A stretch of DNA of 64,000 nt from Flagellimonas marinaquae. GTDB taxonomy: Bacteria > Bacteroidota > Bacteroidia > Flavobacteriales > Flavobacteriaceae. The notes under the pieces are model-generated. The model was not told the DNA's origin and did not search any database. It saw nothing but the letters and a program-made list of their open reading frames with translations. Both the position numbers and the translations under genes were made by a program. Location of the stretch: assembly GCF_023716465.1 (NCBI RefSeq), contig NZ_CP092415.1, positions 2,023,501 through 2,087,500 on the forward strand, written 5' to 3'. Positions 41,908 through 50,689 of the stretch are shown here, one piece after another. Numbering within the stretch: position 1 is the first letter of the stretch; every line of letters starts with the position of its first letter.

Positions 41908-42819
41908 TTAGTTTAGGCTATATTTTTGTTGGTATTCGGAAGGGCTTATGCCTTCTATTTTTTTGAACAGTCTTGAAAAATATTGAGGGTACTCAAATCC
42001 TAGATCATAAGCGATTTCAGAAATGCTTTTATCTGGTTGCAATAAAATGTTCTTCGCCTCACCTATCAAGTATAATTGTAAATGCTCCGTTGTGGTTTTT
42101 CCAGTTTCTTTTTTCAGGGTGTCACTTAAATAACGTTGCGACACTGACATGTAATCGGCAATCTGTTCTATACTTGGGATGCCATTTTCTTGCAATTGTC
42201 CAGACTCAAAATATTCAGTTAAATGCTGATTGAATTGCTCCAATAAGTCGTTGGATATTTCTTTTCTGTTTAAAAATTGTCTTTCATAGAAACGATTGGC
42301 ATATTTTAACAAGGTGTCCAATTGTGAAATTATGATTTCTTTGCTAAAAGCATCTTGGTTGTTTTGGTACTCAAGGTCAATGTTCTCGATAATGGATTCT
42401 ATTTGTTTTTCTTCTTTTGGAGAAAGGTGTAATGCTTCATTGGTAGAGTAAGAAAAGAAACCGTATTTTTTTATTTGATGGGCCAACGCTGTGCCTTTCA
42501 GAAAATCCTCGTGAAAAGTTATCGAAAATCCCTTTTGCTCAAAAATAATGCTGCTATCCCATTGTACTACTTGCCTTGGCGCTATAAAAATCAATGCGCC
42601 ATTGGTAAAATCATATTTGGTACGACCATAATTTATATTCCCTTGTATAATTTTTTTAAAACTGATGGAATAGCAATCGACCGAAATAGGAGGTGAACTT
42701 TCCCTTGGGCAAGGGAGAAAATTATCACCTTTGGCGGTGAAAACACTTAACATAGGGTGCTCGGGACCTGGAAGTCCCATATATTCCAAATAAGAAGACA
42801 GTGTTTTAAAATGTTTCAT
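41908..42819 (-). CDS. AraC-family transcriptional regulator
   Basis: A 303-residue regulator with an N-terminal cupin-like sensing domain (FTNGALIFIAPRQVVQWD) and C-terminal double HTH (IEQIADYMSVSQRYLSDTLKKETGKTTTEHLQLYLIGEAKNILLQPDKSISEIAYDLGFEYPQYFSRLFKKIEGISPSEY). Start at 42819 chosen over 42855, which would overlap the MBL gene. Last but one of an SDR - MBL - AraC - membrane protein run; likely controls it. Confidence 0.9.
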   Translation of the reverse strand: MKHFKTLSSYLEYMGLPGPEHPMLSVFTAKGDNFLPCPRESSPPISVDCYSISFKKIIQGNINYGRTKYDFTNGALIFIAPRQVVQWDSSIIFEQKGFSITFHEDFLKGTALAHQIKKYGFFSYSTNEALHLSPKEEKQIESIIENIDLEYQNNQDAFSKEIIISQLDTLLKYANRFYERQFLNRKEISNDLLEQFNQHLTEYFESGQLQENGIPSIEQIADYMSVSQRYLSDTLKKETGKTTTEHLQLYLIGEAKNILLQPDKSISEIAYDLGFEYPQYFSRLFKKIEGISPSEYQQKYSLN

Positions 42820-42824
42820 GCATC

Positions 42825-43949
42825 CTATTTTTGAGTTGCTGTTGGGTTCCACCAAGGTTTAAATCGTGGTAGGTTATCCTTAAAAGAAACTTTTTCGCCG
42901 ATCATGGGAGTTATCACCTTGATCTTGGATGAATTTGCTTGATTGGTTATTTTGTTAAAGGGTTCGTCCCAATCATGATTTGCCAATGTAAATTTTCCGG
43001 AGTGTACAGGTAATACAAGCTCGGCACCTAGATCATTTGCCGCCTTTAATTGCTCTCCGGGCAGCATATGGATGTATTTCCAGTTTTTATCATACTGTCC
43101 ATTTTCAAGAATGGCAAGGTCGAACGGGCCATATTTGTCTCCAATATCTTTAAAATGAGTGTCGTATCCGCTATCTCCACCAATATATATTGTGGTAGTA
43201 GGTGATTTTAATACAAATGAGGCCCAGAGGGTCTTTGCGCGTGCAAAACCTCTTCCGGAAAAGTGTCGGGCGGGAGTTATCGAAATTTCAAACCCATTTT
43301 TAAAAGAAAAGGCATCGTACCAATCACCTTCCAGAATGTTATGTGGATCAAACCCCCAATGTTCTAAATGGGCGCCATTGCCAAGACCGGTGATTACCTT
43401 ATTGATCTTTGGTTTCAATTTTTTAAGAGTTTTGTAATCCATATGGTCCCAATGGTCGTGGGACAGAAATAAAAAATCTATTTCTGGCAGGTCATCGGTG
43501 GTATATATATCTGTTCCCTTATAAGCCTTGGTGGTGAAAGATAAAGGAGATGCATTGCCGCTCAGTACAGGGTCAACCAAAATCCTTTTGCCATCCAATT
43601 GAATAAAATAGGACGAATGTCCCATCCATATCAGCACATTCTCAGTTATGTCCATGGTCTTTAGATCAGTTTTTACCGATGGAATTTTTATTTTAGGTTC
43701 TTTTGGTTTTGATGAAAAAAAGAACTCATACATTACTTTGCCGTATCCAACACCTTCGGTTAGCATGGGCGTATGATTTAGGTTTTGAAAGCTGCCATTT
43801 TTAAAATTGGGCGATTGCTCAATTTTAACCAAACGCCCTGCCGATGGATGTTTTCCAAATCGTTCCGTGTTTAAAAAAAGAAGTGTTCCAACTCCAATTG
43901 TTATACTGATAATAAGTAGTCCGAGCATTATTTTTTTAATTATACGCAT
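42825..43949 (-). CDS. Membrane-anchored MBL-fold metal hydrolase (NAPE-PLD/UlaG-like)
   Basis: A 374-residue protein with an N-terminal membrane anchor (IMLGLLIISITIGVGTLLF). MBL metal ligands are in WMGHSSYFIQ, LFLSHDHWDHMD (HxHxDH), ARHFSGRG and GGDSGYDTHF. The layout matches the NAPE-PLD/RomA-like branch of beta-lactamase-fold hydrolases acting on lipids or similar. Start at 43949 (MRIIKKIMLG) fits the anchor and lies eight bases after the SDR stop. Confidence 0.88.
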   Translation of the reverse strand: MRIIKKIMLGLLIISITIGVGTLLFLNTERFGKHPSAGRLVKIEQSPNFKNGSFQNLNHTPMLTEGVGYGKVMYEFFFSSKPKEPKIKIPSVKTDLKTMDITENVLIWMGHSSYFIQLDGKRILVDPVLSGNASPLSFTTKAYKGTDIYTTDDLPEIDFLFLSHDHWDHMDYKTLKKLKPKINKVITGLGNGAHLEHWGFDPHNILEGDWYDAFSFKNGFEISITPARHFSGRGFARAKTLWASFVLKSPTTTIYIGGDSGYDTHFKDIGDKYGPFDLAILENGQYDKNWKYIHMLPGEQLKAANDLGAELVLPVHSGKFTLANHDWDEPFNKITNQANSSKIKVITPMIGEKVSFKDNLPRFKPWWNPTATQK

Positions 43950-43957
43950 GGTTAAAA

Positions 43958-44902
43958 TTAAATATTCCAAACCACACCTGTTTCCTTTTCCGAAAGTTCC
44001 CATAGTCTTTTGGCAACAGCTATATCCTTTGCGTGTGGCTCAATTTTGTGAGCGCCAACCGGCCCTGTCCAATTATTTCTACCTGTTGGTCCGTAAAATC
44101 CCTTTTCATCCAAATCCTCTTCGGTGGCGCACATTAATTGTGGATAAGCGCCTTTTTTTGCCGATTGTGTTAAAGGTGTCATTAGGTAGAACAGGAATCG
44201 CATCATTAAACTGCCGCTAGTTTTGATCAGGTTTGTTCTCGATGCACCTGGGTGGCAAGCATATGCTTTAACATCGGTTTTTCCTGCTTCCATCAATCTA
44301 TCCTGTAATTCATAAATTGACATTATTTGGGCCAACTTACTTTGACTATATGCGTGGTTAGGGGTATAATCATTATCCCAATTCAGGTCATCAAATTTGA
44401 TTGTTTTAATTCCCATATCATAACCCATACTGCCTACAGTAACAATGCGCCCTTTGGATTTTTCGATAAGTGGGAACAATAAGGCTTGTAATGTCCAATT
44501 TCCGAAATAATTGATTCCCATTTGGCTTTCCCAACCATCGACTGTCAAAGTTTGGTTTGGTACCTGGGCTATGACCGCATTACAAATAAGCGCATCAATT
44601 TTTGATATTGTATTGAGCACTTCGTTCGCAGCCTTTTTCACAGAAGCTTGTATAGATAGGTCCATGGTAATATGAACAACATCGATATGATCGCCGATTT
44701 CTATTTGTAAAGCATTGACCGTCTCGATTGCTTTTTTTGGATTTCTATTGAGCATTACCACCTTGGCACCTTTTGATAGCAGTATTTTCGTGGCTTCGAA
44801 ACCTGTGCCGCTTGTTGTGCCGGTTACAACGAAAATTTTACCTTTCAAATTCCCAATTCTATGAGGTGTCCACCCGTTTTTACCAAATTGATTTGGACTC
44901 AT
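43958..44902 (-). CDS. Short-chain dehydrogenase/reductase
   Basis: A 314-residue SDR with Rossmann motif VTGTTSGTGFEA, NAVIAQ (NNAG-type) loop, and catalytic Tyr-Lys in HAYSQSKLAQI with Ser in VGSMGY. The extended C-terminus and sequence resemble retinol-dehydrogenase/WWOX-like SDRs. Substrate unknown. First gene of a four-gene minus-strand run. Confidence 0.9.
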   Translation of the reverse strand: MSPNQFGKNGWTPHRIGNLKGKIFVVTGTTSGTGFEATKILLSKGAKVVMLNRNPKKAIETVNALQIEIGDHIDVVHITMDLSIQASVKKAANEVLNTISKIDALICNAVIAQVPNQTLTVDGWESQMGINYFGNWTLQALLFPLIEKSKGRIVTVGSMGYDMGIKTIKFDDLNWDNDYTPNHAYSQSKLAQIMSIYELQDRLMEAGKTDVKAYACHPGASRTNLIKTSGSLMMRFLFYLMTPLTQSAKKGAYPQLMCATEEDLDEKGFYGPTGRNNWTGPVGAHKIEPHAKDIAVAKRLWELSEKETGVVWNI

Positions 44903-45216
44903 TTTAATCTATTTTTAAGTGAATTAAAGAATAAGCAAAGATGAGATGTAATTTGACACAACTCCTTAAACGAATTTTCGAAAGTTGTATACTTTTTGGC
45001 GCATTTTAGTTAAATGTGCCTACAGGCATAATTTATAATACTTCATTTCGGATTTTTTTGAATTCTATTCGACCTGAGAGTTTTTGTTGGTTGACAAAAG
45101 CTCAACAACGAAACACTCAGAATTTTAGTTTAGTGGTCGATTTTTAAGTAAAAAAATTGTATTAATTGCATTTATCAAATGAATTGACTTAATTACTCCA
45201 AACAAGTTACGCATAG
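44903..45216. other. Divergent intergenic region with long imperfect inverted repeat
   Basis: No gene. The main feature is a stem at 45075-45121: CTGAG-GTTT-GTTG-TTGA on the left is mirrored by TCAA-CAAC-AAAC-CTCAG on the right, with a few bulges and a 9-10-nt loop. No T run follows. This gap separates the accessory block from the cyclase-family gene. The rest is AT-rich without visible signals. Confidence 0.4.
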
Positions 45217-45969
45217 ATGATAGCCTCGATAAAACACAACTCAAGAAACTATAAAATAGACCTTGCCCAGCCTCTCGATATTTCCATACCCCTTAAAGGC
45301 GGGGACAAAAATGTAAATGCGTGGTACCTGGGGCCGCCAAAAATAGAGCCGCACGAACAAGATGGTTTTGTGGGCAAGGTATCCGAAGGAGCGCCGGTAA
45401 ATTTTAACGATGTCTGGTTCAATCCGCACTCGCACGTTACACATACCGAGTGTTTGGGCCATATTTCCGAAGAATTCAATTCCGTGAACAAAAAACTTAA
45501 AAAGTTCTTCTTTTTTGCCGAGGTGATCACGGTGGCCCCGGAACAACAGGCCAACGATTTTGTGATTTCCGAAAAACAGATTAAATATGCCTTGGGCAAT
45601 AAAAAGAGACAGGCCATTGTGATCAGGACCCTGCCAAATTTGGGAGATAAGAAGTCCAGGCACTATTCGGATACAAATCCACCCTATTTAACCGAAGACG
45701 CGGCCAAATATCTGGTAAAAAAAGGTGTGGAACATTTGTTGATCGACCTGCCATCGGTGGATAAGGAAAGAGATGGGGGAGAGCTTTTGGCACATAAGGC
45801 CTTTTGGAACAAGAGCGGAAAGCCAAGGCAAAAAGCCACTATTACCGAATTTATTTATGTGCCCAACAAAGTGGAGGATGGAACTTACTTTTTAAATCTA
45901 CAAGTGGCCCCTTTCGAAAACGATGCCAGTCCCAGTAGGCCCGTACTTTACAAAATTGAAACAAAATAG
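45217..45969 (+). CDS. Cyclase-family protein (kynurenine formamidase-like fold)
   Basis: A 250-residue protein of the cyclase/KynB superfamily: DISIPLKGG near the N-terminus and the metal-site segment NPHSHVTHTECLGHI in place of the usual HxGTHxDxPxH, so one Asp is replaced by Glu. AIVIRTLPN and LLIDLPSVDKERDGGELLAHKAFW are other family segments. Could hydrolyse an N-formyl or lactone substrate; not determinable. First of a plus-strand run of six genes. Confidence 0.85.
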   Translation: MIASIKHNSRNYKIDLAQPLDISIPLKGGDKNVNAWYLGPPKIEPHEQDGFVGKVSEGAPVNFNDVWFNPHSHVTHTECLGHISEEFNSVNKKLKKFFFFAEVITVAPEQQANDFVISEKQIKYALGNKKRQAIVIRTLPNLGDKKSRHYSDTNPPYLTEDAAKYLVKKGVEHLLIDLPSVDKERDGGELLAHKAFWNKSGKPRQKATITEFIYVPNKVEDGTYFLNLQVAPFENDASPSRPVLYKIETK

Positions 45970-46326
45970 ATGAAAACAGTACTTAAATTGGAAGAAGCCA
46001 TGATGTTACTATTTGGTTTATTTATTTTTATGCAACTTGATTTGCAATGGTGGTGGTTTTTAATATTGATTCTTGTTCCTGATATAGGAATGGTAGGGTA
46101 CCTGTTCGGAAATAAATTGGGAGCGACAATCTATAACATATTTCATCATAAAGGGATTGGGATTTTACTTTATTTAATCGGCGCAAGTTTTTTAGATATG
46201 CCCATTTTAAAGTTATGTGGAATAATAATATTTTCACATTCAGCTTTGGATAGAATGTTGGGATATGGCTTAAAATATGAAAAAGGATTCAAGTTTACCC
46301 ATTTGGGTGAAATAGGAAATAATTAA
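45970..46326 (+). CDS. DUF4260 membrane protein
   Basis: A 118-residue integral membrane protein with three to four hydrophobic segments (MMLLFGLFIFMQLDLQWWWFLILILVPDIGMVGYLFGN) and YNIFHHKGIG, LDRMLGYGLKY, typical of DUF4260. Its start follows the cyclase stop with no gap and its stop overlaps the next start by one base. Function unknown. Confidence 0.87.
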   Translation: MKTVLKLEEAMMLLFGLFIFMQLDLQWWWFLILILVPDIGMVGYLFGNKLGATIYNIFHHKGIGILLYLIGASFLDMPILKLCGIIIFSHSALDRMLGYGLKYEKGFKFTHLGEIGNN

Positions 46327-46949
46327 TGGGAGACGTCGTCGACATAATTTTAGGATTGATTTTGGGAGCCATACTTATGTATTGGGTCTTTTCCCTGTTC
46401 CGTAAAAAGAGGAACAAAGAGATTACCGAGGAACAATCCACCGTTATCTTGAACAAGATCCGGAGCGTCTGTAAACTGGTTTCCGTAGAAGGGGATTTTG
46501 CCGAAATCTACCATTACGAAAACACAAAGGACAGTTTTATGAGCCTGTTCCGCAGCAAAAAAAAGGCGTTAATTGTTATTAAGGCCAAGGCACATATTGG
46601 TTACGACCTCAATAAATTGAGCCTAAAGGCCATAAATGATAAAAAAACAATAGTATTGAGCCATTTTCCGGAGCCAGAAGTACTGTCCATTGAGCCCGAC
46701 CTACAATTTTATGATATAAAAAACGGAATCTTCAATAGTTTTTCCCCCACGGATTTAACCAATCTAAATCAAGAGGCCAAGGAACATATCAAACAGAGAA
46801 TCCCAGAAAGTGGTTTAATGCAGACAGCAAAGAACGAAGCTTTGCAGGCTGTATTGGTAGTGGAAAAAATTGTGGAGACCATTGGCTGGAAACTCGATTA
46901 CTCCGCATTGGAAATATCCGAACAGGAAAAACATAAAATAGAAAGTTAA
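46326..46949 (+). CDS. DUF4230 protein
   Basis: A 207-residue protein with an N-terminal membrane anchor (VDIILGLILGAILMYWVFSLF) and a DUF4230 domain (VSVEGDFAEIYHYENTKD, KALIVIKAKAHIGYDL, IVLSHFPEPEVLSIEPDLQFYDIKNGIFN). The family has no assigned function. Overlaps the DUF4260 stop by one base. Confidence 0.88.
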   Translation: MGDVVDIILGLILGAILMYWVFSLFRKKRNKEITEEQSTVILNKIRSVCKLVSVEGDFAEIYHYENTKDSFMSLFRSKKKALIVIKAKAHIGYDLNKLSLKAINDKKTIVLSHFPEPEVLSIEPDLQFYDIKNGIFNSFSPTDLTNLNQEAKEHIKQRIPESGLMQTAKNEALQAVLVVEKIVETIGWKLDYSALEISEQEKHKIES

Positions 46950-46950
46950 G

Positions 46951-47346
46951 ATGAAAACTAAATGTATAGCTCTCCTTTTGATGGGGACAATTTCTGCAAT
47001 GAGCTTTGCCCAGAACAAGACCCAGACTACATTTGACCCTACTTTTACACATGTCGTTTATTTTTGGTTCAAAAACCCCGACAGTAAGGCGGATAGAGCT
47101 ACTTTTGAAGCTTCACTGACCAAATTTTTGAACAATTCCCAATACGCCAAAACAAAGTTCATTGGCAAGCCCCCTAAAGCCGTTCGGGATGTGGTGGATG
47201 ATTCGTTCACTTATTCGTTGATATTGACCTTTGCGTCCGCCGAAGATCAAGCCGCTTACCAGGCTGAACCGCCACACCTTGTTTTTATTGAAGAGTGTGA
47301 AGACCTTTGGGAAAAGGTGATTGTTTACGATTCCAAAGGTATTTAA
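46951..47346 (+). CDS. Dabb (stress-responsive A/B barrel) domain protein with signal peptide
   Basis: A 131-residue protein: signal peptide (MKTKCIALLLMGTISAMSFAQ) followed by a Dabb barrel (FTHVVYFWFKNPDSKADRATFEASLTKFL ... PHLVFIEECEDLWEKVIVYDS). Dabb proteins form small dimeric ferredoxin-like barrels; the secreted form is unusual against the cytoplasmic plant HS1 type but common in Flavobacteria. Role unknown. Confidence 0.87.
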   Translation: MKTKCIALLLMGTISAMSFAQNKTQTTFDPTFTHVVYFWFKNPDSKADRATFEASLTKFLNNSQYAKTKFIGKPPKAVRDVVDDSFTYSLILTFASAEDQAAYQAEPPHLVFIEECEDLWEKVIVYDSKGI

Positions 47347-47347
47347 A

Positions 47348-47707
47348 ATGAATATTGAGGAGTTTAGGGAAGTTTGTTTATCCAAGAAGGGCGTAACAGA
47401 AGAATTCCCGTTTGATGAAAGTACATTGGTATTTAAGGTTATGGGGAAAATGTTCGCGTTGGCACCTTTGGAACGTATCCCGACCCAATGCAATTTAAAA
47501 TGTGATCCCGAAAAATCCGAAATTCTTAGAGAAGAATACGATGGGGCAATTATTCCCGGCTATCACATGAGCAAGAAACATTGGAACACTATTTTTTTGG
47601 AACAATTACCGCCTAAATTGATCAAGGATTTAGTAGATCATTCCTATGATTTGGTCGTATCTGGTTTAACCAAAAAACTTCAGCAGGAACTTAGAGATTT
47701 AGATTGA
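47348..47707 (+). CDS. MmcQ/YjbR family protein
   Basis: A 119-residue protein starting MNIEEFREVCLSKKGVTEEFPFDESTLVFKVMGKMFAL, with ILREEYDGAIIPGYHMSKKHWNTIFL and LVDHSYDLVVSGL: the MmcQ/YjbR (CyaY-like) fold sometimes annotated as DNA-binding. ATG at 47348, one base after the Dabb stop, is preferred over 47321. Confidence 0.9.
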   Translation: MNIEEFREVCLSKKGVTEEFPFDESTLVFKVMGKMFALAPLERIPTQCNLKCDPEKSEILREEYDGAIIPGYHMSKKHWNTIFLEQLPPKLIKDLVDHSYDLVVSGLTKKLQQELRDLD

Positions 47708-47714
47708 TTTTTTA

Positions 47715-49484
47715 ATGACGGACCTACACGATTTTTATACGGCTCAAAGAAATGTGTTCGAAGCTGAACGTAAACAAAAAAAGAGAACGCTCTCTCTTTT
47801 GGCAACACTTCGTCTTTCCGTTTTCGTAGCTTTTTGGTTGGCCATTTATGTATTGTGGGGTTCATCGGCCCTAGTATTTTTACTTCCAATATTAGTGGTC
47901 TTGTTCCTTTTTTTGGTAACACGGTTCAGCAATGTGAAACGTTACAAAAAGTATCTGGACAGGTTGGTGCTCATCAATACCAACGAACTGGAAATTTTAC
48001 AGCGTCGATTCCATCATTTACCGGATGGTAAGGAGTTTATGCGACCGGACCATCCTTACGCCCAAGATCTTGATCTTTTTGGAAGGGGGTCTTTTTATCA
48101 ATATACAAACCGAACAACCTTGCAACAAGGGCGTCAAGTTTTTTCCGATCTTTTGTTGGACGGACATCCTAAGGATATTATCAAAAAACAAGAAGCAATA
48201 AAGGAATTGGCCCAACTCCCCGAATGGCGACAGCACTTTTCGGCTTTGGCAGGGGAGACCCGACCTAAAACATCCCCGGACATTGTTTCCGATTGGATGA
48301 GGAACCACAAAGCAATTACCCCAAAATGGGTGAGGTTCGGTGCGCCTTTATTTGTATTGGCTTCCCTATTTTTTATCAGTGCCGCCATTATGGGTTGGGT
48401 CCCTGAAAGTTTGGTGCTTTTCTGGTATTTTTTGGGAATGACCATTGTGGGCAGGTATGCCAAGGGCATTTTGGAATTTTCTGTCAACGTTTCCCAAGCA
48501 CAGGATACTATTCAGCAGCATCAACGATTGATCGCGGAAATAGAAGGACAAAGTTTTAAATCGGGACTGTTGCAAGAACTGCAGGCAACATTAACGGTAG
48601 AAGGAGAGCGAACCTCCAGTGTTTTGAAACGTTTTTCGCGGAGCATGACCATGTTGGAACAACAGTACAACCTAATTGTTTCCATTTTTGGACAGGGCTT
48701 AGGGCTGTACAGTCTGTATTATGCCAATCAAGTGGAGCGCTGGATGGATAAGTATGGGACAGAGGTGGCCGATTGGTTTTCTGCAATAGCCCAGTTCGAT
48801 GCTTATATTAGCTTGGGGACCTATGCATTTAACCATCCCGACCATACCTATCCTATTTTGGTCGATGGCCCCATCGTGCTCAAAGCGAAAGCGGTGGGTC
48901 ATCCGTTGGTTGACCCAGGGAAGAACGTTCTAAACGATATTGAAATTGGAAAAGGACGTTTTTGCATAGTTACAGGTGCAAATATGGCCGGTAAAAGCAC
49001 ATTTTTAAGAGCTGTTGGATTACAAATCGTTATGACAAATATGGGATTGCCGGTCAAAGGCAAAGATGTTAAATATGCCCCGGTACGTTTGTTGACGAGT
49101 ATGCGTTCCTCCGATTCTTTGGCAGATGAGACTTCCTATTTTTATGCTGAGCTCAAACGCTTAAAATATATTGTGGAAGAATTGGACACAGGGGACTGCT
49201 TTGTAATCTTGGATGAGATTTTAAAAGGTACCAACAGTGTGGACAAGGCGGAGGGCTCCAAAAAGTTTGTGGAGCGATTGGTGAAAAATGGTTCTACGGG
49301 AATGGTGGCCACTCACGACTTGAGCCTTTGTACACTTGCCGACGAGCTTTCCGAAGTGGAAAATCGTTATTTTGATGCCCAGATCATCAACGGAGAGTTG
49401 TTTTTTGATTACAAGTTCAAAGAAGGCGTTTGCCAAAACATGAACGCCTCTTTTCTGCTAAAAAATATGGGGATTGTGGATTAA
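47715..49484 (+). CDS. Membrane-anchored MutS-like ATPase
   Basis: A 589-residue protein whose C-terminal 190 residues are a MutS ATPase: Walker A GANMAGKSTF, MRSSDSLADETSYFYAELKRL, Walker B CFVILDEILKGTNS and ATHDLSLC. The N-terminal half instead of mismatch-binding domains has two membrane hairpins (TLSLLATLRLSVFVAFWLAIYVLW..., FVLASLFFISAAIMGW...LVLFWYFLGMTIVG). It lacks the Phe-x-Glu mismatch motif, so a canonical MutS role is unlikely. This Bacteroidota subtype has no known function. Confidence 0.88.
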   Translation: MTDLHDFYTAQRNVFEAERKQKKRTLSLLATLRLSVFVAFWLAIYVLWGSSALVFLLPILVVLFLFLVTRFSNVKRYKKYLDRLVLINTNELEILQRRFHHLPDGKEFMRPDHPYAQDLDLFGRGSFYQYTNRTTLQQGRQVFSDLLLDGHPKDIIKKQEAIKELAQLPEWRQHFSALAGETRPKTSPDIVSDWMRNHKAITPKWVRFGAPLFVLASLFFISAAIMGWVPESLVLFWYFLGMTIVGRYAKGILEFSVNVSQAQDTIQQHQRLIAEIEGQSFKSGLLQELQATLTVEGERTSSVLKRFSRSMTMLEQQYNLIVSIFGQGLGLYSLYYANQVERWMDKYGTEVADWFSAIAQFDAYISLGTYAFNHPDHTYPILVDGPIVLKAKAVGHPLVDPGKNVLNDIEIGKGRFCIVTGANMAGKSTFLRAVGLQIVMTNMGLPVKGKDVKYAPVRLLTSMRSSDSLADETSYFYAELKRLKYIVEELDTGDCFVILDEILKGTNSVDKAEGSKKFVERLVKNGSTGMVATHDLSLCTLADELSEVENRYFDAQIINGELFFDYKFKEGVCQNMNASFLLKNMGIVD

Positions 49485-50581
49485 AGCCCCTTTACCTGCA
49501 CATTGTGAAAGGAGTCCGCTTGTAAACGCAACAACTCTTCTGCCTTTTCTTTTTTGTAGCGGTACAGTTCCTCCTCGTTTTTAATGTCGGCATAGATCTG
49601 CTGGTTGATCTCTCCTTCTGTGGCCAACAATAATTTGCGCTGTTCCACTTTTTGGGTCACCCAAGTGGCTACCACACTTTCCTGTTCTTCAAATTTGTAA
49701 TCGAACTCCCCTTTGGGCGCCAATAATTTGGCAATGATCGGTGCCGTTTCAATCGCCAAGAACAATAAGAAGATAAAAAAGGATGGGAACCAGGGCAATT
49801 TGCCCAAAGCGTTAATACGTGCCATGAGTCCATCAAAACCATCAATAATAGGTTGTGAATTGGTGACAGCGGTAGTGTAATCGGTTTCCAATGCCGCTAT
49901 TTGGGCCTCGATATTTTCAATTTTTGAAGCGTTTGTTTTTTTCAAACTGTTCAATTCCGCTAAAGCGGCATCATGCTTCTCACGTTTCTCTTCATAAACG
50001 GGGCCTTTGCCCAACAAACCAGTTCCAGCAGTACCTTCTGCTTCGGAAATGTAAGTATCGTAAAGCGCATTGGTCTCCGCTTCCTTGGTGGCAACCTCTC
50101 CTTTTAGGCGGGCAATGTCTTGGTTCAGGCTTTCAATTTTTGGAGTGAATTGCAAGGCCAATTGTTCCTTGTTGTTCAAGGTAAGGGCATTTTTCTCTTC
50201 CAATAACACTTGGTTGATTTCCTTTTCAAAAATCTTCATTTCCAAAGGCTTGGAAATCACTACGGCAATGATCAAAGCGAGTACAATCCGTGGAGCCGCT
50301 TGGAGCAACTCCCCTTTAAAATTATCTCGCTTTTTAATTGTGGAAACAATATATCGGTCCAAATTGAAAATGAGCAAACCCCAAATCAACCCAAAGAAAA
50401 TGGAGGTGTAAATATTGTCGAATACGGTGAAAAGTGCATAGCCCGAAGCTATAAAAGCCATTACGGCCGTAAAGAATACGGTGGCACCAATGCCAGCATA
50501 TTTGTTGCGCTCGCCATTGGAGCAGGTTTCAAGAATGTTGGTGTCGGCTCCCGAGCAGAAAATAAAAAAACGTTGAAGCAT
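49481..50581 (-). CDS. DUF4407 membrane protein
   Basis: A 366-residue protein: N-terminal two membrane segments (AGIGATVFFTAVMAFIASGYALF, IYTSIFFGLIWGLLIFNLD), a third (IVLALIIAVVISKPLEMKIF), a long coiled-coil (residues about 130-240) and a fourth (FPSFFIFLLFLAIETAPIIAKLL), then a charged helix. This is the DUF4407 architecture. Converges on the MutS-like gene with four overlapping bases. Function unknown. Confidence 0.88.
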   Translation of the reverse strand: MLQRFFIFCSGADTNILETCSNGERNKYAGIGATVFFTAVMAFIASGYALFTVFDNIYTSIFFGLIWGLLIFNLDRYIVSTIKKRDNFKGELLQAAPRIVLALIIAVVISKPLEMKIFEKEINQVLLEEKNALTLNNKEQLALQFTPKIESLNQDIARLKGEVATKEAETNALYDTYISEAEGTAGTGLLGKGPVYEEKREKHDAALAELNSLKKTNASKIENIEAQIAALETDYTTAVTNSQPIIDGFDGLMARINALGKLPWFPSFFIFLLFLAIETAPIIAKLLAPKGEFDYKFEEQESVVATWVTQKVEQRKLLLATEGEINQQIYADIKNEEELYRYKKEKAEELLRLQADSFHNVQVKGL

Positions 50582-50642
50582 TATAGTGTTCTGATTTGAT
50601 TGATAGAGTATTAGAACGCAATTTTGTATGATTTGTTACATA

Positions 50643-50666
50643 AAAAGCCCCATTTATGGGGCTTTT
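50643..50666 (-). terminator. Terminator of the second M56/BlaI operon
   Basis: AAAAGCCCCAT-TT-ATGGGGCTTTT: 11-bp stem, 24 bases after the M56 stop codon, usable in both directions. Confidence 0.9.
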
Positions 50667-50689
50667 AACATTATTTGAAATTTGGAATG

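Noticed and set aside
45075..45121. Rho-independent terminator
   Set aside because: No T run on either side and it lies between divergent genes.
47715..49484. Canonical mismatch-repair MutS
   Set aside because: N-terminal mismatch-recognition domains are absent and replaced by membrane segments.
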